Under the pieces are notes generated by a model. That model was given only the letters and a program-made list of their open reading frames with translations, was not told where the DNA came from and did not search any database. DNA of 64,000 nucleotides from Anaeramoeba flamelloides. Taxonomy: Eukaryota > Metamonada > Anaeramoebidae. Location of the stretch: positions 20,026,001 through 20,090,000 of the forward strand of contig JANTQA010000023.1 of NCBI GenBank assembly GCA_027625915.1, read 5' to 3'. Shown in pieces: positions 35,065-46,505 of the stretch; the first letter of the stretch is position 1, and each line of letters begins with the position of its first letter. Position numbers and translations under genes: made by a program.

Positions 35065-36620
35065 GTTTTGTTTTTATCCATCTCTTCTCTCTTTTTTTCG
35101 TTTGTTCCTATTTCTTGTTTCATAATTAATTTACTAGATTTATTTTGTTTTGTTTTTTGAAGATTTTCGCTTTCATAATGCTTTTTACCAAATTCCAAAG
35201 CTAATGTTTTATGAAAACTTTTTTTATTTACAGTAACAGATTTCACTCTACTCAGCGTTGCCAATTTATTTTTTGAAGTTGCTTTATGACCAATAAAATT
35301 GGATTTTATTCTATTTAAAACTAATAGGCTATTTCTTCTTTTATTTTTTTCATTTGAAATTATTTTCCATCCATTTTTTTTATTTTCTAAAATATTTTCT
35401 GGTAATTGATCCAGAAAATATATTGATTCAAATAATATTTTTTCAATTTGTATCTTATCCAAAGCTTCATAATTACTCCAAGATAAACTAAATCCTACTC
35501 TAGCCTTTAAAAAATTAAAATCGCGTTCTGTTCTTGGCATTGTTGTTGTCAACGTGGAAAATAATTTGAAAAAATTTAATAATTTTTTTATTCGGAATTT
35601 CGTATTCAACAATTTATCAATTAATTCTTTATTATAAAATTTTGAATTTCTAAACCCTTCAGAAAAAACCAGTTCCTTTGGCATTGTTAATTTTTTCCAT
35701 TTGGTATTAAATTCTTCATTTTGGCATCTATCCCAACCCGTAATTGGACTAATTCCAAATAAATGTAAATGTAAACTTGTCAGTGTCGAGCATAATAAAT
35801 AATTTTTATAACTACCTAATAAATATTCATCATTTTCATTTTTACAGATTTTTTTGGCCTTTAAATAGATTTCAATATACCTATTTGTTAATGACCACAC
35901 AGTTTTCTTTTTTGGTATTTTGTAGCAATGTGATTCTCCGTCAATTTGTAATAAAGAAATTAATAATTCCTTATTAGGCGATAATTTTTTTAAAGTTTCA
36001 ATGAAAAATGGATTGACGATTAATCCAGAAAGAATTAAATATTTTTTTAAAATCATTAATGAAATTTCAAATATTACTTCTTTTTCCATGTCCTTCTCAG
36101 CCTTCTTTTCTCTTTGCTTTTTGTTGTTTTTATGGATTCCTTTTCCAGATCCCGTTTTCTTATTATCTTTATTTTCATTGTTATTTTTAAAATAATGTTC
36201 ATTAATTGTGAAAAAATAATTTTGGCAATAATTCCTGATTTCCAATTTTTTATAATCCAATTCAATTAAACAGGTAATTAATTCTAAATTAAATAATGCA
36301 AATGAAATTTTATTATTTATTTTTTTAATCTCCTTTTGGATAAAGAATTTTTTTCGGAAATTAAGACTCTGTTGATTCCACTTTTCTTCGTGTTTATTAA
36401 TAAGTGTACAAATCCATGTTTGGAATTCTTCATTGTTAAAGTTTTTTTGATTTATTAAATCATTATAAAATAATGTTGCTTCATCATATTGTTTTAAATT
36501 CTCTTTGATTTTCTTTGTTTTGAAGTTCTTTAATATTCTCCATTCTTCTGGAAATTCATTCTCATCTTCTTCAGTTTCTGTGCCATCTTCAGTTTCAGAA
36601 TTTGAATCACTATTGTGAAA
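29853..36620 (-). CDS. Giant helical-repeat protein, exon 2, with CHAT-like C-terminus
   Basis: This exon carries residues 161-2415 of a 2415-aa product (exon 1 at 38134-38613). The frame is open upstream of the first internal Leu/Met-like position. The acceptor aatag at 36621 is phase 0 and fits the exon 1 donor. Visible regions: acidic start (HNSDSNSETED), helical segment to about 560, a poly-Q run at about 679-704, and repeated helix pairs of TPR type at about 720-1450 (for example SGFWENALNYYYILIREI, QINEQLSIAYNKKGWTKQSL). Long disordered inserts follow: acidic near 1300, a G/N run near 1700, serine-rich near 1770, a GK run near 2210. From about 2140 the order ADIELLITSFPLQLFNWSKV, FFSLTQIAL, then PILILSFVEFFSG and NVMLIVTLEE follows the strand pattern of CHAT (caspase-like) domains, but no catalytic His–Cys pair is evident. 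Function unknown; a scaffold or separase-like pseudoprotease is a guess. Confidence 0.82.
30462..30515. repeat. Coding hexamer repeat (GK run)
   Basis: Plus-strand ttacct-type units repeated about eight times encode alternating glycine and lysine on the minus strand within the giant protein. It looks telomere-like on paper but is in frame and internal. Confidence 0.75.
34990..35065. repeat. Coding poly-glutamine tract
   Basis: About 22 tandem ttg/ctg triplets on the plus strand encode glutamines (CAA, with some CAG) in the giant protein. The mixture of ctg units at one end would slow expansion. The plus-strand mirror gives a spurious cysteine run. Confidence 0.85.
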
Positions 36621-38133
36621 CTATTAAAATGAAAATAACAAATATATTATTGTTTGATTTAAGTGTAAATTAATTGCCTGTTTATTCAAATTGAAATTAT
36701 TTTATATATATTTTTATCTTCTTTATTATTTTTTTTTTTTTTTCCTATTTTTTTTTAAAATTTTTTGTTTTTGACTTTTGAAACATAAAAAAAAATTGGA
36801 TGTGTCCCGTCCCTTGAAAAAGATAGATTAATATTTTATAACAAATTAAAAAAAAAAAAATCTTTATTAATTTCAAATAAAGAAAGTTTGAAACTATTTT
36901 AATTAATTAATAATCGTGAAATCTATCATTTTACGCTTAAATTTCCTTTGAGGGGAAAAATAAGTAAAGGGACATTTAGAGTGTAATTTACACTTCTTCC
37001 ATCAATAATAAATAAGATTTTTTTTTTTCAAAAATTGAATTTTGGTGTGTTAAAAATTTTGAATTGGAGTTTTGATTGTATACATTTGATTTATTTCAAA
37101 CTCCTTATTTAATTATGTAATATACCATTTGAATTATTGATAATTAAAGTGTAAAAAAAAAAAAACATTCATATTTCCATGTCGTGAATTAATTGTAGTA
37201 AATAATAAATAAACGAGAAAATGAAATGAAAATTTTTCTTCCATTTCAAATTGAAAACACAAAAATGAACAATTTGCAGTTATAACTTGTTTAAGAATGA
37301 ATCTTTTTTGTTAATTTCAAAAGTTTGATAAATTTAAATACTGTTGTTTCAAATAACCGGCCAAACTTGGTAAATCCATGATACAAATTAAAAGACATGT
37401 TTCTTTTTTTTCAAGAAGACTTGTACATTAAAAGATCAGAGAAACTGACAATAAATAAAAAGTAAATATGATATTGGGTTTCTTAAAGTTCTATTCATAA
37501 AACAGAAATTCTAAAAATAAACGATCAAATGTAAAATAATTCTCAAAAATGGAGAGAATTTTTGAGAGAGTGGCCTTAAAAAAACACAAAGCCTTCAAGG
37601 TAACTCAAAATTGGAAACATACTGGGTAATTTTGAACAAATTCAATTCATCTTTTAAAGATGTTTCTCAAAAATAAAAGGAATTTAGTTTCAAAATTGAC
37701 TTGCCCTTAGGTTGACATCAAATACGAAATTAGCTGTGTTGAAAATTTGAACAAGAACAAGAAAAAAACATCGGTTTTCTGCTCTTAAAATGGGTTTTAT
37801 TGGCTCTAAGCAGACATATTTTTGACCACTCGAAGAAGAAATTTTTTTGATTTGCTTAATTTTTATGCACCAAAAGGGTTTTTGACTGTTTTTCAAATAA
37901 ATTTTGTTAGTGATCGTAAATAGTTTTTAAATTTTTTTGTTTTAAAAAATAAAGTCTCGTTTCATTCAATCAAACTTTATCTTTTGTTTGAAAAATAAAA
38001 ATCTGATTTATTTTTTAAAAAAAGAAAAAAACAATTTCTGAAGATCGAAAAGCCTTGGTGTTCAAACGCCCTGTGATCTGTTTTTCTTTTTGGGCTTGAA
38101 AAAACAATCAAAAGAAAAAAAAAGAATGATTAC
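36621..38133 (-). other. Intron of the giant helical-repeat gene (1513 nt)
   Basis: The donor is cat|gtaatcatt at 38134/38133, the acceptor tttaatag at 36621; both are phase 0. It contains G-like repeat material at about 37405-37735 (tatgatattgggtttcttaa). If the join is wrong, this is the spacer between two genes. Confidence 0.55.
37405..37735. repeat. Partial family-G copy
   Basis: Shares agaaactgacaataaat, gatattgggtttcttaaag and aaaattgacttgcccttagg with the G elements at 20090-20170 and 20525. No terminal repeat is visible. Confidence 0.4.
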
Positions 38134-38613
38134 ATGATTTTTTAAAAGATCGAGATTATTCTTTCCATCAGATCCCGAAGTATCATTTTGGGAGAGAAAC
38201 TCTTGGTCCCAGTCCTCGTCTGTGTTGTCAAAATCACTTTTTTGCGCATCTATTTCTTGGTTGTTATCTAAATTTTCTTGTTCTTTTTTTGTGTTTTTTT
38301 CGAAGAATTCGTTCTTCTCGGTGTTTTTCGATTTGTTGTCTGATAGCTTTTTGGGTTTTGTTTTGGTCAGTGTCTGATCACTAAAAGTAAACCCATTTTC
38401 TTTTTTCGACTCATCGCTGTTTGTTGTTTCATTGTCTGTGTTTTCAGAAGAATCATTTTGGCTGGTTTGCTTCTTGTTAAAATTTAAAAATTGATCTTTG
38501 GATTCGTTTTCTTCGGAAGACAGAGACGAGATTTCTGTACCCAAAGATTCAGAAGGATCGCTGTTCGCAAACAAATCAACATCAAGCTCGATGCTTGAGT
38601 CAGAATTACTCAT
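38134..38613 (-). CDS. Giant helical-repeat protein, exon 1 (acidic N-terminus)
   Basis: The ATG at 38613 opens MSNSDSSIELDVDLFANSD. The whole 160-codon exon is disordered and acidic, rich in S, D, E, N and K, with no domain. The donor at 38133 leaves phase 0 and joins in frame to HNSDSNSETED in exon 2 at 36620. Both sides are S/D/E-rich, and the combined frame is open to the stop at 29853, 2416 codons with the stop. Reading through the donor gives a phenylalanine-rich tail of 23 residues, the usual mark of intron here. It could instead be a separate small acidic protein. Base composition is GC-richer than exon 2. Confidence 0.6.
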
Positions 38614-39989
38614 TCAAAAAAGCTTGTTTTCTAAAAAAAAGTAAAAAACATTAAAATAATAAAATATTGAAATTTTTCGTGTTTGCATTTAAATCAAAAC
38701 ATTTTCGTTAACAATGTTTGTTCTATTTAAATTCTACACCAAACTTTATAAGATATTTTTAAATTAAAAATTTTTTTTTTATGTTCAATAGATTTATTTG
38801 AACAAAAATAGAAAACTGTAAGAAACCCAAGAATCACAACCAACTGTTTTCTTGGTCTTATTCTAATGATAGAATTGATTGTAATTTCAAAATAGAAACA
38901 TTTCAAGTTTCTATTTGTGGTTTCTGAAACATAGAGTGTTGGATAATAATCATATTTTGGTATAAAATCCATTGGATTTTTTCGAAAAAAACGAAGAAGG
39001 GTTGTAACCAAAAAACAGAACTGGAAAAATCCTTTACTTTTTAAAAAAAAATTGTCATCAAGTTTGTATGAATCTTCTAAATCTCTGAATTCTCATCGAA
39101 CTGTATTATTTAAATTTTAAATTGACTATTTTTCATCATATTTTGCTTAGCATTTATTTATTTTTTAAATATCCAACAAGTATTTGATTAATAAAAGAAC
39201 AAGAGGTATTCAAAAATGGCATATAATTGATTTTTTTCAGACTAACGAATGACTTTTCTTGAGTAAAAGATAATTTTTCAAGTTGCGATAAATTCATTTT
39301 TAGCAAAGAAAAAAGATAAAACCCGTTTTAAAAAAGTGAGTATCAAAACTTTTCAAAAGTGTTAATGGAACGAACCAAAAAAAGAAGGGGTAAAATAGTT
39401 GGGATTTTACTCATCATTAGTTTTTGATCTCACTTTTTTACAACAGATTTACCCTTCAAATCAATTTTCCAAAAATACACAGAATAAATTAGGAAAAGAT
39501 TAATTGTAGGGTCCAATTATTTCTTCTCAATGACACACTTGGGATGAAAAAAATTGGAGATATGGATTATTTTTATTCCAGACAAGAAAAAAGTGAAAAA
39601 TTGTTTACATTTGATTTTTTGATTTTTTCAATCAAAAAAGGTAAAGATTTTACTTTTAAACCAATTTTCTAGTGCTTTTGCTTTAAGATTAAACTCTTTT
39701 CAAGACTCTTGAATAAAAATGTTTTCTCTTTACAAACCAAAGTAACTTTAACAAAATTTCAATTTTTTAATAAATATTTTTTTTGGTGAATTTCGGCCTT
39801 TATATTTTATTTTACTTCGAAAAATTTTATCGATCATTTAAGGTTGAAATAAATTCTTTTGATGTTGTTTTAATAAATTCTCATCTTTAAAAGTGTTTGT
39901 AATAATTAATTTCAAAATGATTTCTCAATTGGGTCTTAGAAGAAAAATATAAATAATTCCATATTTAAGGGATGAATTTCATTTTAGAT

Positions 39990-40420
39990 TCATCCATTAA
40001 TCGTCTGTACTGTAATTGAAAGTAAATAGGTATTGGTTCTACATGATTCAGAGGCACTCTAAAAAATTTATTTTTAATTTTATTGAATAATAAATAATAA
40101 CATTTTTTACTAAGGATCACTATTAAAAATTTTCATAAGAGATTTTTTTTTTCAATTCCTTTTTCAAAATCTAAAAATAGAAATATCAAAACAAAAGTGT
40201 TCCAATATTTAATAATTACCACTTAGACCCCCCAAAAAAAAAAAAAAAAAAAAAAAGTTAGCATCATTTAAATTTATAAATCACAATATTAACTCAATAA
40301 TTATTAAAATAAAAACCCTAAAATAAATGATTGTTGTTTCTATTCGGTAAAGATAATTGTAGAGTCAATATTTTTAGAATACCGAAAAAATAATTTGTTA
40401 AAATAATCTCTTTGTTATTA
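39990..40420. repeat. Dispersed repeat related to 770-1200
   Basis: It has ggtattggttctacatgatt near its left end and ccgaaaaaataatttgttaa near its right, aligning loosely with the window's first kilobase. It contains a 23-base A run at about 40234-40256. No terminal repeat is evident. Confidence 0.4.
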
Positions 40421-40421
40421 A

Positions 40422-40848
40422 CCATTGTGGAAAGAAAGTGAAATAGGGAAAAAAAGTTCAAAACGGTTTTTAATTGGGAACCTTACTGAAAATTCAAAGT
40501 AAGATCAATGAAAAAAAGAATAAACAAATAAATAAAGATAAAATGAAGTATTCAAAACAATAACAATTTTTTTAATACTATCTTTTGGTATGTGTTTTTC
40601 TTTGATTGACCAATTATTAAAAATTTGTTCAAAAAATTGACTATTTTTACGATCTCCAAAACTACTCTTATGGGTTCGATAAATAAAGTAGATTTAAATT
40701 GTATTTGTTGGTTTGATTGAAAATAATATAATGGATTATTATTTGGAGTTAATTCCTTTCTTCTTTTTAATTGATTTTACTTTTCATTTTCGGCAATGTT
40801 CCCAATTAAAAACCCTGTTGAACTTTTTTTCCACAACAGTAATTTAAT
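40422..40848. mobile_element. TIR MITE, about 430 bp
   Basis: The left arm has attgtggaaa and then gttcaaaacggtttttaatt; the right arm, reverse-complemented, has gttgtggaaa and then gttcaacagggtttttaatt. Arms run about 80 bp with moderate divergence. Non-coding. Confidence 0.6.
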
Positions 40849-41276
40849 TTTTTAGCCACTAATATAGATTTTTGAGAGAAATTTTTCAAAAGATATTTTG
40901 CAATCTGTAGGTTTTTAAGTTGGTGTACTAACCTACTTTGATTCAATAACTCTAAGTTGTTTCCAATTCTTTATTTTTAAATCTTAATTTTTTGAATTTA
41001 TTTACTTTTTTTATTATTTATCTATTTTTTATTTACTTTTTTGCTATAAACTCTTTATTTTTTTTTTTTAAACTTTTTTTCTCTTTCTCCCTTGTTCTTT
41101 TATTTAAAACACCCCATTATTATCTTAAAAAACCAAATATTCTTAAAAATATTTTTAAACACTAAATTCCAAATATGCACTGGATTAGAAGTTACAACTT
41201 TGACCAATTCAAAAATCTTACTCTTTAACCGAAAATTATTTTTAAAAATTTAAATCCCAATCAAAAAAATATACAT

Positions 41277-41815
41277 ATAAACCCCAATTCAAAATTTTTA
41301 ACAAACCAAAATTCAATTTGTGAAAAAAAAAAAAAAACTTATTTAATCAATTCAAGAAGATTTACCAAATTAGAACCATTCACTAATTGAAATGTTAACA
41401 CTTGTTTATAAATTACAATACTCACAAAACAATAAATAAATAATTATCAATACAAATAAATCATGGGTGTGTTAAAAATTTTGGAGAGAGCAAAACAAAA
41501 AAATACATTAGTAAATTTGTTGAAATTCTATTAGGAATATTGATCGATCAAAGGTTGGATACTACAAACTAATTTTATTTGAGTTCTTCTATTTGTAACA
41601 ACTTGGCTTTAACCTAATATCAATGGTTGAAAAATTTTTGATCAAACGAAACAAATTCCTTAATTCAAACAATGAAATGAAAACAAAAACTAAAAGATAA
41701 AAAAATGATTTTCATATTTTACAAAAATCATAATTATCTCTAATTTCACTGAAATTGTATTATTTTGATTGTTTGTAACGTTTTAGCTGTGTGGAAAATT
41801 TTGAATTTTAGTTTA
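41277..41815 (+). mobile_element. Family-R2 MITE, copy 3 (uninterrupted)
   Basis: About 539 bp, the best reference copy of R2. The left end taaaccccaattcaaaattt and the complement of the right end (taaactaaaattcaaaattt) differ at a few positions. It passes through aaaaaatgattttcatattt without a break where copy 2 carries the hAT element, which defines the pre-insertion site. Confidence 0.75.
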
Positions 41816-42084
41816 CATCTTTTTAAGAGTCTTTTTATAAATTAGAATTGAACTTGAAAATCACTTCAGGTCATTTTTTCTATATAAAAAAAAAATTTAC
41901 AAAAATCTATTTCAAAAACAAAATGTTTTAATCAATTTTAAACTTGAAAAAACTTTACTTTTTTATTCAAATTCTTCAAAAAAAAAATATTATGACAATT
42001 GAAAGTAAAATAACACAATAACTCAAGAGTCTCTGAGGTTGAAATATAGTTCTTAACAAATGTAAAATTTTATTTGGCAAATTG

Positions 42085-42535
42085 GATTTATATCCACTCA
42101 AAAACTAACACCAAAATCAATGAAGGCCCATTTTTATTTCAATCTCAAAAAATTTTTAACTAAAATTACTGTTGTGAAAACAATCCACCAAGGCGTGTTT
42201 AATCCTTATTTTCAAATTAAAAAATACATGTTTTTTTGTATCGGATTATACTTTGGATCATCAAAGAAAGTGAAAATAAACCCTAAAAAATATGGTTTTG
42301 ATTTCTTAAAGTTCTATTATTAAAAGGAAAATTTAAAAAAAAATTAGATCAAATTTGAAAATATTTTGATAAAAAAAAAAACAATAAATTTTCATAAGAT
42401 TGGAAAAATTTATAAAAATTTTCAACAAATTACATTTCTAAGTTAAACTTTACTTAAAACATATACTATTTCCTGGAAGAAATGATTTGAACTTTGGTAT
42501 ACTATTTATTAGTGACTAAGATATTAAATTGTAAT
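42085..42535 (-). repeat. Partial family-G copy
   Basis: Contains aaaatatggttttgatttct and gaactttggtatactattta, G-type inner strings in inverted order relative to 44030-44503. The left end is unclear. Confidence 0.4.
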
Positions 42536-43168
42536 AAGAAGAAAAAAATGTACATAACTTATTTTGGAAAAAAGCCTTTCATATTTAGGCGGTTTTTCTT
42601 TTACTAACTATAAATGAAAAAAATAATGAGATTATTATTAATCAAAATCTAGAGATTATTTTATGCTTCCTCATTACACTTTTGAAATAAAACTCTTTTT
42701 TCTCTTTTTATCTTACCATAAAGAAAATAAAAAAATAGCTATGATATCTTTGGTATTACCCAGAATAACTATTTTGAATTTATCTTGTCTTTTGTAAATG
42801 ATAACAGAAATTGTTGTTTTTGTTAGAAAATTTTAAGAATAATTTTTAAAAATGTGGCTCTAAGAGGAGAATGTGGATCACAATTCCTTAATATTTGATA
42901 AAATTATTATCTTGTCTAGAAGTACTGACTTGTTATTTTGTCCTTTAACTGATCGATCATTGACTTGACATGGAATTTAATAGTGGTCCAAAAATAGTTA
43001 AAAAGTAAATTTATTTTTTTTTCTGAAAAACTGATTTTATGTGTAAAACCGATAGATTGGAAGATAAGTTCTAAATAAATATTATTTCTGGGTAATTGAT
43101 TTAAAATTTTCATTAAGGTTTTTCTTTATTTGGAAACTTTTTAGAAAATAATTAATTTTTATTATATA

Positions 43169-43853
43169 TATAAACTCTGTTTCAGTCAAAGGGGATAAAG
43201 TTTTTTTCAAATATCAATTATTTTATATAATTGACCTTTGAAGAACAAATAAGAAATAAACAGAATAATACACCTCAAATAAATGTTGATACATGTCTGA
43301 AAGAAAACTAATAAATCAATAGCTTTTCTTAAAAATTGAAAAACTCAAATTCTTAGGGCCCTATTGAGAAAAACAAGGATGTTCGTTTTGAACTTCTACT
43401 GGTATTTGAATAATAAATATGAAACATTTTTCACTTCATTTTCTACACTTTTCTTTTAGAAATTAAGCCCCCAAACAAAGTTTGTTGGTATTTGTGGTCT
43501 CTATTTGAAAAAGGAAATGAAAATGAAGTGAAAATTTTTCACATTTATTAAACAAATATCAAGATCAAAGATCGAATTGAATTGCAATAGAAATCCATAT
43601 GATTTCTCAACAATCTTTACATGGTTTCAATGACCTTAGAATAACACATTTTTACCAAGTGACTATTGATCTTGCAATAAAAAATTTTTTTGCAAATGAA
43701 TTAGGTTTTTAAAACAAACACAAAAAAAAAACAAAAATGTGTAGAAATGATTTCAATTTTGAAAATTTCCAAAATAAAATTTTTCTTCTAATATCTATGC
43801 AAACCCTTTAAACACGTGTATTATACCCATTACAACTGGGCCCCTTTGACTGA

Positions 43854-43866
<13 letters not shown>
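43169..43866 (+). mobile_element. Family-A MITE, copy 3
   Basis: About 698 bp. The left end is taaactctgtttcagtcaaa and the right end, reverse-complemented, taaactatttttcagtcaaa. It is flanked on the left by a short TATA run and on the right by a (TA) microsatellite at 43864-43890. It is colinear with copy 1 and inverted relative to copy 2. The interior keeps gggccctattgagaaaa and the gatcaaagatcgaattgaat block. Confidence 0.85.
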
Positions 43867-43891
<25 letters not shown>

Positions 43892-44029
43892 GGTAACCAA
43901 GTAAGGGGGTAAAAATTCTCTTTGGCAACCGATAAATCAAATTTTTATTCTTAAACACCTACCACTCAATTAATCTTATTCTTTTCAATTCGGATTCCGG
44001 AAAAAAAAATAAATTTACATTCATCCAAA

Positions 44030-44503
44030 TAATGTGAGTGCAAAGACTATAATCCGTGTTTCAAAATATTGTAGGTGCTTTTTTTTATTCTTGTTCTAAG
44101 GTAACATCCAATCTACTACCCAATAGTATTCCTAAGTTCAAATCAATTTTAAAAGTAAAGATCTGGTTATTTGTCTGAATAATTTAAATTATTCATGCAA
44201 ATAGTTGAAAATATTTCATAGAATTCTCAATTTTTTTGAATTGTTTGATGTTTTTTTGATGATAAAAATTTTCAAAAAAATTTAACTCTATTTTTTGAGA
44301 TAAATTTTGTAATTTGATCTTTCATTTTTAGTATTTCTTTTTAGATAATAGAACTTTAAGAAACCAATACCATATTTTTTAGTGTTTATTATTGGTTTCT
44401 TTGATTATGTAATGGATAGGTCTTCTATAACAAAAAAAAAAAATTTTTTCTTTGGAAATACTCATTAAATTTTTTTGCACGCTTTATTTTGACTAGTGTA
44501 CTT
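44030..44503 (+). mobile_element. Family-G TIR element, simple copy
   Basis: About 474 bp. It starts with aatgtgagtgcaaagactat and its right end, reverse-complemented, reads actagtcaaaataaagcgtg followed by caaa. Inside are caacatccaatctactacccaa-type and cctaagttcaaatcaatttt strings. It gives the size of a single G unit, against the composite at 19536-20690. Confidence 0.6.
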
Positions 44504-45820
44504 TTTAACCACTTTAGGACCACTATTAAAATCCATACCAAGTCAATGATCGATCAGTTAAGGGAAAAAATAAAAAGTAACCACTTCCCAATACAAGATA
44601 ATTTTTTTGAAAAAGGCCTGGATTGTAAACCATATTTCCCTTACAAAAAAAAAAATTATTTAAAAATGAATTAAATTTCTACATAAAGTCGTGCAAATAA
44701 CCCGTGCTTTTTATAGTAACCCATTACTAAAATTTAACTCATGCAAAAAATATTAGCTGATTGTAGAAATAAAAGATCGAAATCAATGGGATGCAACAGT
44801 ATATAAACAAGAAATAGAGTTCTTTAAATAAATTTTAAAAAAGAATTATGAAGATATTTAAAGATTGAAATGGCTATTTTTTGATAAAAAAATCGTTGGT
44901 TATGATTATTAAGCTATTTTTGACAAGAAATGATTATTTAAACTCAGAAATTTGGGAAAAACGACGAAATTTTTGAAACCAAAGCATTTAATATTATTGA
45001 GCCATTTTGATTAATCAAAGATCTAACCTCTAAAGTCAATTTAAATCCGAGCCAAGAATATACCTGTAGTATTTCTTCATTTCAAATAATTAGGTCTGAA
45101 AAAAAAAACAAAAAGTTAAATTTTTGGAATGGGTTAAAGGTTGTCAACACGAGTCATTTACACCACTATATTAAAATTTTATTGAAACCCAAAAGGTGAA
45201 TTAAAAACAACCCACAAACTCATAAATGGACGATTTACTGTTAATTGAATTATAAACGGGAAAAAAATTTCACTTTCTTTTATATTTTTCTTTTTTTTAT
45301 AGACAGTTCTCAAAGAAGTAAGTTGCGGTTTGTGGTTTCGATCTTGATCAAAAAGGATCTAGAAAATGAAGTTAAAATTTTTCCCGTTTATAATTCAAAT
45401 ACAAGAAGAAAAAAATCTCAAATCATAAAAAATAAAATATTGTTCACTTAAGTTTCCTAAAAACCATGAGAATACAAAGAATGTATCCCAGAAAAATTGA
45501 AAAGTTCAAGCACTAATTTATAAGATATTCCAAAATGAAAAAAAAAAAAAAAATTCGTATGTTTTCTTTTATCCTTCAAAATCCCAAATCTTAACACACA
45601 TGTACCTGAGTATTTTTTTTTCATCAACTGTTCAAAAATTAATTTTTTAAATTCGAATGCAAATCAAATAGACGAATGACTAATCGACGTAATCTTTTCA
45701 ATCCAAACGATAACCAAAACTACCGTTACTTTGGTTTTGTTCTATTTTATCCCAAAACACTGAAGTTACAAAAAATCCATTTAAGAATTTATTTTTTTAT
45801 TATTCATTAATTTTCATTAA

Positions 45821-46474
45821 ATGACAAACAAAAACGAGTATTCCGATCCCCTTCAGCAATATTTTTATGTCAATTCGGAGAATAAATTAAAGATAAAAGA
45901 CGAATATTGGAAAAACCCTCTCATTAGTCCCATCTTAGTCGATCAAGAGATTAACGAGCTAAGCGAACATTTTAATGATAAGATAATGCAACATTTTAGT
46001 GAGTTTTCTTTCAAGATCAAACGAGGTGGTACACGAACTTACACAGTAAAAGAATTTTTCCAAGATCCTGATTTGTTTGAAGTCTTCAGTCAGATACGTC
46101 TATTTTGCGAGAGGGAATTTGACGTTTTGGGTACGAAAGAATCTGATTACAAGACAATTGCCCTGTTTCTTTGTAAAACGACTAACTGGAGCCACCACAA
46201 CGAAAAGAAAACAAAACATCAAAGACAACTCAAAAAAGATGATTTGTATTTTATAATCAATCTTTTTAAATATTTGATAACATACAAATTTTTTGAAAAA
46301 CCAGAGCTTCTTTCTCTTGAGTATCAAGGAATACAATTATTTGAAAATGAGAATCAATGTGAAGAAGAAATTGAAACAGAATTCAACAACAACCAAACAG
46401 GATACCGGTCTGGGAACAGAGTTGAACAGAAAACGAATAAAATTCTCCGCGAAAAAAGTTGGAATCAGAACTGA
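45821..46474 (+). CDS. Unrecognised 217-aa protein with a repeat-derived stop
   Basis: ATG at 45821 in an A-rich context (ttaaatg) opens MTNKNEYSDPLQQYFYVNSE. The first 170 residues look globular and well composed, with amphipathic helices near 40-65, 90-115 and 145-165, and aromatic residues spread evenly; I do not recognise a family. The last 45 residues are charged and disordered. The stop TGA falls inside the first unit of an actgaa hexamer repeated five times. In the neighbouring frame the same repeat encodes threonine/glutamate and is open from 46293 to 46598, so the C-terminus may differ through slippage, a sequence error or splicing. GC content is clearly higher than the surroundings, like the first exons of the other genes, so it may also be a first exon. 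Confidence 0.7.
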   Translation: MTNKNEYSDPLQQYFYVNSENKLKIKDEYWKNPLISPILVDQEINELSEHFNDKIMQHFSEFSFKIKRGGTRTYTVKEFFQDPDLFEVFSQIRLFCEREFDVLGTKESDYKTIALFLCKTTNWSHHNEKKTKHQRQLKKDDLYFIINLFKYLITYKFFEKPELLSLEYQGIQLFENENQCEEEIETEFNNNQTGYRSGNRVEQKTNKILREKSWNQN

Positions 46475-46505
46475 AACTGAAACTGAAACTGAAACTGAAA
46501 CTGAA
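46470..46505. repeat. (actgaa)5 hexamer microsatellite
   Basis: Five to six tandem units right at the stop codon of the 217-aa gene. Unit gain or loss keeps the frame, but the stop is contained in the first unit. Confidence 0.85.

Larger units (their letters stand above)
42900..44690. mobile_element. Family-H element split by nested A and G insertions
   Basis: The left half (about 42900-43110) has actgatcgatcattgacttg and aatagtggtcc; the right half (about 44510-44690) has ggaccactattaaaatccat and caatgatcgatcagttaag. The halves are complementary, as in the intact palindrome at 18063-18320. Between them lie a family-A element (43169-43866) and a family-G element (44030-44503). Order of events: H first, then A and G. 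Confidence 0.55.
38614..45820. other. Intergenic region between divergent genes, repeat-rich
   Basis: The giant gene runs leftward and the 217-aa gene rightward, so both promoters lie here. Identified elements: the decayed repeat at 39990-40420, a palindrome at 40422-40848, R2 at 41277-41815, a partial G at 42085-42535, and split H with nested A and G at 42900-44690. 38640-39980 and 44700-45820 show no structure I can support beyond T and A runs. Confidence 0.4.

Noticed and set aside
34936-35160. Poly-cysteine open frame on the plus strand
   Set aside because: It is the antisense reading of the poly-Q tract in the giant protein.
38727-39011. 94-codon minus-strand frame
   Set aside because: Low-complexity and hydrophobic-basic by AT composition, with no domain and no splice partner.
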